Shown here piece after piece: positions 22,088 to 28,819 of a DNA stretch of 28,819 nt (the stretch's first letter is position 1; every line of letters begins with the position of its first letter). The notes under the pieces are model-generated. The model was not told where the DNA came from. It ran no database searches and worked only from the letters and a program-made list of their open reading frames with translations. A program made the translations under genes and the position numbers. Source of the DNA: an uncultured Oscillospiraceae bacterium. GTDB lineage: Bacteria; Bacillota; Clostridia; Oscillospirales; Ruminococcaceae. The stretch spans positions 8,313 through 37,131 of the forward strand of contig CAJUMG010000006.1 in assembly GCA_910587335.1 (NCBI GenBank). The letters run 5' to 3'.

Positions 22088-23410
22088 TTACTTCTCTCCC
22101 CGCTCCCGCACAATCATGCGAATCGGCGTTCCATCCAGATGGAAGGTCTCGCGAATCTGATTTTCCAGATAACGCTGATAAGAAAAATGAAACAGCTCTT
22201 TCGAATTGACAAACACCACAAAGGTCGGCGGTTTGGTCGAAGCCTGAGTCATGTAGAAAATCCGCAGCCGTCTCCCCTTATCCGATGGCGGCTGCACCCG
22301 AGCCGTCGCGTAGGATAGCATGTCGTTTAGCCGGCCGGTGGGAATCCGCATGGCGTTTTGCTCCCCCACATAGTGGATCAGCTCATATAATTTTTCAATG
22401 CGTTGTCCGGTTTTGGCGGAGATAAATAAAAACGGCGCATAGGACATAAAGCTAAAATCGTTTTCCAGCTTTTTGGTGAATTCCTGCATGGTTTTCCCGT
22501 CTTTTTCCACCGCATCCCATTTGTTCACCGCGATGATGCAGCCTTTTCCCTGTTCATGGGCGTAACCGGCCACCTTCGAGTCCTGTTCGGTAAAGCCTTC
22601 AGTGGCGTCAATTAAAATCACACATACATCCGAACGATCCACCGCCATATAGGAACGAAGCACCGAATATTTTTCGATTGCCCCTTCCACCTTGGCCTTT
22701 CGGCGGATTCCCGCTGTATCGATAAACACAAATCGGCCATGCTCATTCTCTACAAAGGTGTCGGTAGCATCACGGGTCGTCCCCGCTATATTCGAGACGA
22801 TGACCCGCTCCTCTTTGGCCATCCGGTTAATGAGCGACGATTTTCCTACATTCGGCTTTCCGATTACCGCAACCTTTACGGTATCCTCGCCGTATTCCTC
22901 TTCCTGTTCAAAATCCAAATGCTCATAGCAGGCATCCAGCAAATCCGCTACGCCGTGACCATGAACCGACGAAACGGGATACGGGTCCCCAATCCCCAGG
23001 TTGTAAAACTCATACAATTCCGGCGGCGGTGCGCCTACACTGTCGCATTTGTTTACACACAGCACCACCGGTTTGCCGGACCGCTGGAGCATCGAGGCCA
23101 CATCCTGGTCAGTTGCGGTCATCCCTGTGCGGATATCTACCACAAAAACGATTACATCCGCACTGTCAATCGCCAATTGGGCCTGACGGCGCATCTGGGA
23201 CAGGATGATATCGTCCGTCTTTGGCTCAATCCCGCCGGTATCCACAATATGAAAGGTTCGGTTACGCCATTCCCCTTCTGCATAGATGCGATCCCGGGTC
23301 ACACCGGGTGTATCCTCCACAATAGACAGTCGTTTCCCTACAATTTTATTAAACAGCGTGGATTTTCCCACATTGGGCCTTCCCACCACTGCGATCAGCG
23401 GTTTTGCCAT
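22088..23410 (-). CDS. der: Ribosome biogenesis GTPase Der (EngA)
   Basis: A 440-residue protein with two GTPase domains in tandem: GRPNVGKST near 9-17 with DTPGVTRDRIY and NKCD, then GKPNVGKSSLIN with NIAGTTRDATD, DTAGIRRKAKV and NKWD. A C-terminal KH-like domain follows (LRIFYMTQASTKPPTFVVFVN). Der is needed for 50S subunit assembly. ATG 23410 has GGGAGG 7 nt upstream and starts MAKPLIAVVG; the frame stays open to 23515 but that extension has no family similarity. Confidence 0.98.
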   Translation of the reverse strand: MAKPLIAVVGRPNVGKSTLFNKIVGKRLSIVEDTPGVTRDRIYAEGEWRNRTFHIVDTGGIEPKTDDIILSQMRRQAQLAIDSADVIVFVVDIRTGMTATDQDVASMLQRSGKPVVLCVNKCDSVGAPPPELYEFYNLGIGDPYPVSSVHGHGVADLLDACYEHLDFEQEEEYGEDTVKVAVIGKPNVGKSSLINRMAKEERVIVSNIAGTTRDATDTFVENEHGRFVFIDTAGIRRKAKVEGAIEKYSVLRSYMAVDRSDVCVILIDATEGFTEQDSKVAGYAHEQGKGCIIAVNKWDAVEKDGKTMQEFTKKLENDFSFMSYAPFLFISAKTGQRIEKLYELIHYVGEQNAMRIPTGRLNDMLSYATARVQPPSDKGRRLRIFYMTQASTKPPTFVVFVNSKELFHFSYQRYLENQIRETFHLDGTPIRMIVRERGEK

Positions 23411-23598
23411 TGCATTGCCTCCCTTTCTTTCAACGTCCGCCGGGGCGTTCTTTCTTCTAGCAGACAGTACGCCATCTATATGATTCCATCCTCTTGCCAC
23501 CAAGATAACAATCAAACGAATTTACCAAAAAATTGCTCTCGTTTTTCAAATTTTCTAAGATCTTCTTTTATCCTATGACCACAAAAATTAGCGGACGT

Positions 23599-24924
23599 TT
23601 ATTCCCATTCCGAATCCTCCTCAGCGCCTAAAAGCGCCAACAAAAACTGTGTACCATCGTTATCCACCGTCCGCACCGGCACGTCCAACGCCTGTTCCAC
23701 ATCTTCTATGGTTTGATCGTCCAGGAATTTATCCTGCTCATGGCGCAGCATCACGCCGGGGATCAGCAGCTCTTCCCCCAGGTCTTTCCCCTTTAGCTGA
23801 TCGATCAAATCTGTAGCGGTCACCAATCCCGCCACCGTAATATACTCCCCGAAATAATTGTTGTGGATTCCATAAACCGTACAATCCAGCCCCGGAAACC
23901 GCTTCTGAATCTTGGCAATTTCTTCTCGCAGAAACGCAGCGGCCGCCTCTCCAGTCGCCAAACTGATCCGGCGGGAAAAGCCTTCATCTTCCCAATCCTC
24001 TATCTCGTCAGCTAGTTCCTGGCGCAAAAGGGACAACAAACCCACACCGTTCTCCAGCTGGTTAAATTCTCCATAATATTCACTATCCGGAATCGGCAGC
24101 TCTGCCTTGAGAAAGAATTCGTCCGCCGGATAAGCCAGACGCACTCCTTCGCGGGCAAAAAAGTCGTCGGAGAATGTGTCAATGATCCGGATAACCTCCC
24201 GCGCTTCCTCCTTCGTATATGGACGCAGCGGAAATAATCCCTCCCGGTATTTGGTCAATCCCACCGGCACTGCCGCAATGCTCTCCACACTTGGATAAAG
24301 CGCGCCCAGCTCCCGTAAAGAACAGATTAGCTGTTCCCCGTCATTGATCCCCGGGCACAGAACCAGCTGGGTATTGATCTTGATCCCTGCCGCCGCCAGC
24401 TGCCGCAGAAAATCCAACGAAGATGCCGCAGCTGGGTTTCCCATCATCATCTGTCGAAGCGCTGGATCCATCGTGTGAACCGAAATATTCACGGGGCTGA
24501 TATGCATCTTGATAATCCGATCAATGTCCTTCTGCTTCATGTTCGTGAGAGTGATATAATTGCCAAACAAAAATGATAGGCGGGCGTCATCGTCTTTAAA
24601 ATACAGCGTTTCCCGCATATCGGGAGGCATCTGATCCACAAAGCAGAAGATGCATTTGTTTTTACAGTGGTGCTGCTTATCCATCAGATAGGATGCAAAT
24701 TCCAGCCCCAGATCCTCGTATTCGCCTTTCCGGACGGTTATGCGCCGTCCCTTTCCGTCTTTATTCTGTAAATCGACCTGCAATTTTTTATCGGTTATAT
24801 AAAACTGGTAATCCAGAATATCCTCAATGGGATTGTGGTTAATGGCCATCAGCATCTCGCCCGGACAGATTCCTGCCCGATCCGCCGGGGAACCGGAGAC
24901 AACCGCTGTGATCTGTACCGCCAA
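23599..24924 (-). CDS. DUF512 family radical-SAM protein with N-terminal PDZ domain
   Basis: A 441-residue protein. The N-terminus is PDZ-like (ITAVVSGSPADRAGICPGEMLMAINHNPI). The radical-SAM cluster motif follows as C-x3-C-x2-C in HCKNKCIFCFVDQ, with ISPVNISVHTMDP and LVLCPGINDG. The C-terminal half has the DUF512 elements, including YPADEF and SEYYGEFNQLENGVG. The substrate is unknown; the family is common and strongly conserved in anaerobic Firmicutes, usually beside der. The start is TTG 24924 with AAAGGAGGT 7 nt upstream. der starts about 190 nt further on with no obvious terminator between. Confidence 0.94.
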   Translation of the reverse strand: MAVQITAVVSGSPADRAGICPGEMLMAINHNPIEDILDYQFYITDKKLQVDLQNKDGKGRRITVRKGEYEDLGLEFASYLMDKQHHCKNKCIFCFVDQMPPDMRETLYFKDDDARLSFLFGNYITLTNMKQKDIDRIIKMHISPVNISVHTMDPALRQMMMGNPAAASSLDFLRQLAAAGIKINTQLVLCPGINDGEQLICSLRELGALYPSVESIAAVPVGLTKYREGLFPLRPYTKEEAREVIRIIDTFSDDFFAREGVRLAYPADEFFLKAELPIPDSEYYGEFNQLENGVGLLSLLRQELADEIEDWEDEGFSRRISLATGEAAAAFLREEIAKIQKRFPGLDCTVYGIHNNYFGEYITVAGLVTATDLIDQLKGKDLGEELLIPGVMLRHEQDKFLDDQTIEDVEQALDVPVRTVDNDGTQFLLALLGAEEDSEWE

Positions 24925-24949
24925 AGCGGCACCTCCTTTATTCGATGAA

Positions 24950-24989
24950 TAAAAAGGCAAGGGCGGAACCTCTCGTCCTCCCTTGCCTT
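24950..24989 (-). terminator. Terminator after rpmF
   Basis: AAGGCAAGGG (24954-24963) pairs with CCCTTGCCTT (24980-24989), followed by TTTTTA on the minus strand, directly before the DUF512 gene's ribosome site. Confidence 0.85.
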
Positions 24990-24997
24990 CAAAGAGA

Positions 24998-25183
24998 CTA
25001 TTTGGCCTCCATTTTAATGACTTCTTTGCCCTTGTAGTAGCCGCAGTTTGCACAAACCTTGTGAGGAGCCTTCAGCTCACCGCACTGGGAGCATTTGGAG
25101 AACCCCGGCACACTGATTTTCCAAACATTAGAACGTCTTTTATTTTTTCTCGCTTTGGACGATTTTCTCTTTGGTACCGCCAT
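24998..25183 (-). CDS. rpmF: 50S ribosomal protein L32
   Basis: A 61-residue basic protein: MAVPKRKSSKARKNKRRS at the N-terminus, then two C-x-x-C pairs (KCSQCGE and VCANCGYYKG) that form a zinc ribbon. It is a large-subunit ribosomal protein. It starts 19 nt after the YceD-like gene, the widely conserved yceD-rpmF pair. Strong AAGGAGGTG ribosome site. Confidence 0.98.
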   Translation of the reverse strand: MAVPKRKSSKARKNKRRSNVWKISVPGFSKCSQCGELKAPHKVCANCGYYKGKEVIKMEAK

Positions 25184-25202
25184 TTCAGCACCTCCTTAAA
25201 GA

Positions 25203-25706
25203 TTAGGATTCTTTAAAAAATTCACTGAGAATTTGAAGGCGAGGATCCGGCTGCTTCAGATCACATCCACAGTCCTTTTCGTTTAAGTTGGTACCGCAGA
25301 CCGGGCATAAGCCCTTGCAGTCCTCCCGGCAATACACCACAGAAGGCAGTTCCAGAAGAATGTCGGATGTCGCCAGATCATCCAAATCCAGCTCGTTGCC
25401 GGACACCACAATGAAGTCGCCATTGTCTTCTTCATTCAACTGACGAACCAGGACGTGCTCAAACCGATAGGTTTCGGCACGCCGCCGCCGTTCCAGGCAT
25501 CGTCCACACATCAAATTGTAATCCAGCTGCGCTTCATACGAGATAGATACAATTCCAGCTCGGTTATACACCTTACCGGCAAGATGAATCGGACGGTCAA
25601 AAGGTGCGGTTCCCCACAGCTCAATTTGAGACATATCCAGATCATGAGTGAAAGAAATGACCTGACCTTCGGCCTCAAACAGCTGCTTTACATCAATAAA
25701 CATCAT
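25203..25706 (-). CDS. DUF177 (YceD) family protein
   Basis: A 167-residue protein with the YceD pattern: an acidic middle, CGRCLE near residue 67, and a C-terminal cysteine-rich stretch (YCREDCKGLCPVCGTNLNEKDCGC) that may bind zinc. DUF177 proteins are encoded before rpmF and are linked to 23S rRNA or 50S accumulation, but the mechanism is not settled. Two ATGs are adjacent (25706 and 25703). A consensus promoter (25732-25760) drives it and rpmF. Confidence 0.93.
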   Translation of the reverse strand: MMFIDVKQLFEAEGQVISFTHDLDMSQIELWGTAPFDRPIHLAGKVYNRAGIVSISYEAQLDYNLMCGRCLERRRRAETYRFEHVLVRQLNEEDNGDFIVVSGNELDLDDLATSDILLELPSVVYCREDCKGLCPVCGTNLNEKDCGCDLKQPDPRLQILSEFFKES

Positions 25707-25731
25707 GATACCTCATAACGCCACGAATTTT

Positions 25732-25760
25732 ATTATATCGACCTCTTAAGGGTTTGTCAA
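25732..25760 (-). promoter_or_regulatory. Promoter of the yceD-rpmF unit
   Basis: Perfect TTGACA (25760-25755), 17-nt spacer, perfect TATAAT (25737-25732). It is the strongest promoter match in the window, fitting a ribosomal protein operon. Confidence 0.92.
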
Positions 25761-25858
25761 TACAAGTTTGGCGCAATTTCACTTTTTCATACATCTTGCT
25801 AAAAAAGCCGGAAATAAGGCGCTTAAATTCAATCATTCGGCGCCATTTTTGCCCGTCT

Positions 25859-25896
25859 TTAAAAAAATGCGGACGCATTTTACCCTATGCGCCCGC
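25859..25896 (-). terminator. Terminator of the small P-loop protein gene
   Basis: TGCGGGCGCAT pairs with ATGCGTCCGCA on the minus strand, followed by a run of seven T, 21 nt after the stop. Confidence 0.9.
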
Positions 25897-25916
25897 ACCC
25901 ATTACAAGGTTTTAAG

Positions 25917-26327
25917 CTAGATAATATAGGAATGAACAGATTCCGGCAGCTCTGAACGATCGCAAGAGACGGTGAAGACCACCTCGACCTTATTTTCCGC
26001 CGTCAGCTTTTCCAGCTTGCCAACCATAGCGGCAAACGCATTTAAATCTCTGCCGCCGATTTTCAGCGTTGCGTCGATAAACACTTCGGTAATATCGTAG
26101 TTCCCTGCGCAGATGCCAGCAATAAAGCCATAGAACGAGTCAAATCCCTCTATGCTATAACTCTCAATATCAATCAACCGGACAGAGTAATCAATATCAT
26201 AGGTCATTTTCAGGCCTTTTTCAATGCAAACAATGTTTCCAGAAGTGGTTTTTGCCGCCTTATTGATCATGTCGATCAGCGTTTTCGTTTTTCCGGAGCC
26301 TTTGTTACCCACGATAAGTTTTATCAT
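25917..26327 (-). CDS. Small P-loop ATP-binding protein of unknown function
   Basis: A 136-residue protein with a Walker A motif at the N-terminus (VGNKGSGKTKTL, residues 6-17) and a Walker-B-like EVFIDATL near 81-88. The middle includes YSIEGFDSFYGFIAGI, and it ends FTVSCDRSELPESVHSYII. It is much smaller than ordinary ATPases and consists of little more than the nucleotide fold. I recall similar short proteins widespread in clostridia, sometimes labelled PilT-like, but with no known role. It has a strong AAGGAGG ribosome site, follows pgi by about 65 nt, and has its own terminator. Confidence 0.85.
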   Translation of the reverse strand: MIKLIVGNKGSGKTKTLIDMINKAAKTTSGNIVCIEKGLKMTYDIDYSVRLIDIESYSIEGFDSFYGFIAGICAGNYDITEVFIDATLKIGGRDLNAFAAMVGKLEKLTAENKVEVVFTVSCDRSELPESVHSYII

Positions 26328-26391
26328 GTTTGTATCCTCCTTAGCTTATAAAATCTTCTATGGATTCGCCGAAAGGCGAAAACGACTGGAG

Positions 26392-27728
26392 TTATTTCAG
26401 CTGCGCTTCTAGCTGAGACTTTTTGTCCTCATAGCCCGGTTTGCCTAGCAAGGCAAACATATTGCTTTTATAGCTTTCTACGCCCGGCTGATCAAAAGGA
26501 TTGACTCCCAGAACATAGGCGGAGATGGCACAGGCCTTTTCAAAGAAATAAATTAGGTAACCCAAATTATATTCATTCATTTTAGGCAGTTCTAAAATAA
26601 TATTGGGCACACCACCTTGGGTATGGGCCAAAACCGTTCCCTGAAAGGCTTTATCATTCACCACCGACATATTCTGCCCGGACAGGAAATTCAAGCCGTC
26701 AAAGTTATCCGGGTCGTCCTTGACAAAATAGTCCTGCATCGGTTCCTGCGGACGGACTACCGTCTCAAACATGACACGGGAACCCTCCTGAACAAACTGG
26801 CCCAGGCTGTGTAAATCGGTAGAAAACACCGCCGAAGAAGGATACAGTCCTTTTCCATCCTTCCCCTCGCTTTCCCCAAACAGCTGTTTAAGCCATTCAT
26901 TCATCATGGCAAAGGCCGGATCGTAGGTGATAAACATCTCTACACTTTTGCCTTTGCGGTACAAAATATTGCGCAGCGCCGCATATCTATAGCAGTCGTT
27001 GTTCTCCAAATCTGGCAGAGCGTAGTCCTGGCGCGCCGCAGCAGCACCCTCCATCAGCTTTGCGATATCAATGCCCGCCACCGCGATGGGCAGAAGGCCG
27101 ACCGCCGTTAATACCGAAAAACGACCGCCTACATCATCTGGCACAACAAAGGTTTCATAGCCCTCTCGATCAGACAGCTCCTTCAGGGTTCCCCTCGCCT
27201 TATCGGTCGTTGCATAAATCCGATCCTTTGCCCCTTCTTTTCCGTATTTTTTCTCCAATAGTTCACGAAAAATCCGGAAAGCCAGCGCCGGTTCGGTGGT
27301 TGTCCCTGATTTGGAAATAACATTGACCGAAACATCTCGACCTTCGCAGATAGAAAGAATATCACTAAGATAAGATGGCTGGATAGAGTTTCCGACAAAA
27401 TAGATGTCGGGCGTATCCTTTTTCTTGTTGTTGTACAGCGGAGAACGAAGCTGTTCAATCACCGCCCGGGCACCCAAATACGATCCACCGATACCGATAA
27501 CAATCAGGACCTGACTGTCCTTTTGGATTTTTTTCGCGGCCTTTTGAATCCGTACAAACTCATCTTTGTCATAATCCACCGGCAGATCCAGCCAGCCTAA
27601 AAATCGCTGCCCAGTCCTGTTTTATTGTGCAGCATTTCATGTGCGGCCTTCACCTGTGAGCTCATCGCTTCCCACTCATGATCGCCGACAAAATTGCCCA
27701 AGTAACCTGTATTACATTTAATCACCAT
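26392..27728 (-). pseudogene. pgi: Glucose-6-phosphate isomerase with a one-base frameshift near its N-terminus
   Basis: From ATG 27728 the first frame reads ...VKAAHEMLHNKTGLGSDF and hits TAG. One base earlier in the frame, the rest continues LGWLDLPVDYDKDEFVRIQKA and runs to 26392. The break is in a run of five T on the minus strand (27603-27599); a sixth T restores one frame of 445 residues, the normal length. Family signatures are intact: VIGIGGSYLGARA, VISKSGTTTEPALAFR, and GGRFSVLTAVGLLP. The enzyme interconverts glucose-6-phosphate and fructose-6-phosphate in glycolysis. Either a sequencing/assembly indel, since it is a homopolymer, or a recent inactivation. An internal GTG at 27579 could give only a shortened protein. 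Confidence 0.92.
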
Positions 27729-27761
27729 TTCCTCAATATCCTCTCCTAACGATATGATTTT

Positions 27762-27790
27762 ATTTTACTCTAAATACGGATTTATTGCAA
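27762..27790 (-). promoter_or_regulatory. Predicted promoter of pgi
   Basis: TTGCAA (27790-27785), 17-nt spacer, TAAAAT (27767-27762), about 34 nt before the pgi ATG. The -35 is weak. Confidence 0.5.
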
Positions 27791-27870
27791 GGACCTAATG
27801 AAAACTTTCAAAAAATAGTTGCAAAATATCTATTCAAGAGCATTTCGGTCTTTATGTAGAGAGGATTCCA

Positions 27871-27903
27871 CAAAAAATCCGGGACAGGAGGTTCTGTCCC
27901 GGA
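27871..27903 (-). terminator. Terminator of the right-edge carboxypeptidase gene
   Basis: TCCGGGACAG-6 nt-CTGTCCCGGA, a perfect 10-bp stem, followed by TTTTTT on the minus strand, 11 nt after the stop. Confidence 0.93.
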
Positions 27904-27913
27904 AAAAATCTCT

Positions 27914-28819
27914 TTAAAACGGCTCCTCTTTGCCCAGCAGCGTACCAAAGATAATCTCCATGCTTTTGCCAAAACGCATTTTTTCCACCGCCGCTTTTGC
28001 CAGTATCGGATATTCACCCAATACAGTCTCTTCCTTTGAGATTACGATCTTTCCCAATTGCTGTCCTTCTTCCACCGGCGCTTCCACATCATCGGCTAGC
28101 TGCACCTGTTGTGTCAGACTGGCCTCTTCCCCTCGCTTCATCACAAAGGAGGGCGGCAGATCGCAGATGAGCTCCACCTGCCGCTGCACCCCATGCAAAA
28201 CCGGCACCGGCTCCAGCTGCCCCTCTAAGGAGGGCGGCTGCACATTGATATAATTGGCAAACCCGTAATCCAACAGTGTACGGCAGCTGGAAAAACGCTG
28301 GGCACTGGTGTCCGACCCCAGGCTCACGGCGATCAGCGAAAGCTCGTCGCGCTGGGCAGAGGCTGAAAGGCAGCTTCCCGCTCCATCGGTCGTGCCGGTT
28401 TTCAGACCGGTGGCGCCTTTATAAAAGCGAACCATCTTATTGGTATTGACCAGTTCGGTCGCTCCTCCCCGCAGACTATCCATCCAAACAGTGGAATAGC
28501 GGGTTACATCCGGATAGCGCAAAAGAGCCGCGGACATAATCGCAATGTCCCGAGCGGTGGAATAATGGTCCTGCGCATCCAGCCCGGTAGCGTTGGCGAA
28601 ATGGGTATTTTCCATCCCCAGCTCCTTGGCCTTTTCGTTCATCATGCTGACAAACGCGTCCTCGCTTCCGGCTACCGCCTCTGCCAAAACGACGGCCGCG
28701 TCATTGGCCGAGGAAATAAAGGTCGCGCGCAGAATTTCGTCCACCGTCATTTGCTCACCCGGCTCCAGCCAGATTTGGGAGCCGCCCATAGATGCAGCAT
28801 GTTCCGAGCAGCTCAGAGG
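27914..28819 (-). CDS. D-alanyl-D-alanine carboxypeptidase (S11 family), N-terminus cut by window end
   Basis: The visible 301 residues start SEHAASMGGSQIWLEPGEQMTVDEIL, which lies downstream of the S-x-x-K active site in this family; that motif and the signal peptide are outside the window. S-A-N is seen in FISSANDAAVVLAEAV and K-T-G in GLKTGTTDGAG. A beta-rich C-terminal domain follows. It is a paralogue of the DacF-like gene at 15485-16660 and also trims peptidoglycan stem peptides. Here the second motif is S-A-N instead of S-G-N. The C-terminus ends LLGKEEPF without the amphipathic tail of the other copy, so membrane attachment may differ. A strong terminator follows. Confidence 0.93.
   Translation of the reverse strand, partial: PLSCSEHAASMGGSQIWLEPGEQMTVDEILRATFISSANDAAVVLAEAVAGSEDAFVSMMNEKAKELGMENTHFANATGLDAQDHYSTARDIAIMSAALLRYPDVTRYSTVWMDSLRGGATELVNTNKMVRFYKGATGLKTGTTDGAGSCLSASAQRDELSLIAVSLGSDTSAQRFSSCRTLLDYGFANYINVQPPSLEGQLEPVPVLHGVQRQVELICDLPPSFVMKRGEEASLTQQVQLADDVEAPVEEGQQLGKIVISKEETVLGEYPILAKAAVEKMRFGKSMEIIFGTLLGKEEPF

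Noticed and set aside
21532..22113. 193-residue minus-strand frame overlapping plsY
   Set aside because: Cys/Arg/Gly-rich out-of-frame shadow of plsY with no domain.
23411..23515. N-terminal extension of der
   Set aside because: Upstream residues lack family similarity and ATG 23410 has a well-spaced GGGAGG.
22739..23578. 279-residue plus-strand frame over der
   Set aside because: It is antisense to both GTPase domains of der, whose identity is certain.

Overview
The window looks like a chromosomal stretch from a low-to-mid GC Firmicute, most likely an endospore-forming member of the Clostridia. The evidence is a GerW/YtfJ sporulation protein, SpoVD/PBP2-like and DacF-like penicillin-binding proteins, C4-type L28 and L32, S-box (SAM-I) and FMN riboswitches, a large-type SRP RNA upstream of dnaX, and strong AGGAGG ribosome sites with frequent TTG/GTG starts. 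Species cannot be named from the sequence alone. Almost every gene is on the minus strand; rpmB and a 5'-truncated gene at the left edge are the only plus-strand genes seen.

Layout, left to right. Positions 1-1009 are gene-poor and full of perfect inverted repeats. They end exactly at the 3' end of the tmRNA gene, a common integration site, so this looks like the end of an integrated element. Next (transcribed right to left) is the cluster SRP RNA > dnaX > ybaB > recR > (frameshifted small ORF) > smpB > ssrA, combining DNA replication/repair with ribosome rescue. Then come a cysteine-less HMA-fold protein, a DegV fatty-acid-binding protein, a class B PBP, a small membrane-anchored protein, an SPFH/stomatin-like protein with its NfeD partner, and an Rrf2 regulator followed by a YmfI-like SDR reductase. 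metK (SAM-I riboswitch) and ribU (FMN riboswitch) follow, each with its own near-consensus promoter.

From 14.3 to 19.9 kb a long minus-strand operon runs from a good promoter at about 19.9 kb: M50 peptidase > scpA > scpB > DUF2953 > ytfJ/gerW > dacF-like > pseudouridine synthase > GNAT-like protein. It mixes chromosome segregation, sporulation and cell wall functions. rpmB lies alone on the plus strand. The next minus-strand cluster is yceD > rpmF, then a DUF512 radical-SAM/PDZ protein > der > plsY > gpsA (ribosome assembly and phospholipid synthesis). The right edge has a small P-loop protein, a glucose-6-phosphate isomerase gene broken by one missing base, and a second D-Ala-D-Ala carboxypeptidase cut by the window end.

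Most of this is core genome. The observations most worth checking are the element end at ssrA, two single-base frame disruptions (pgi and the recR-smpB interval), an in-frame A AAA AAG slippery heptamer in dnaX, an HMA protein without metal-binding cysteines, and a compact Alu domain in the SRP RNA. I did not find a convincing, wholly new defence or mobile system.
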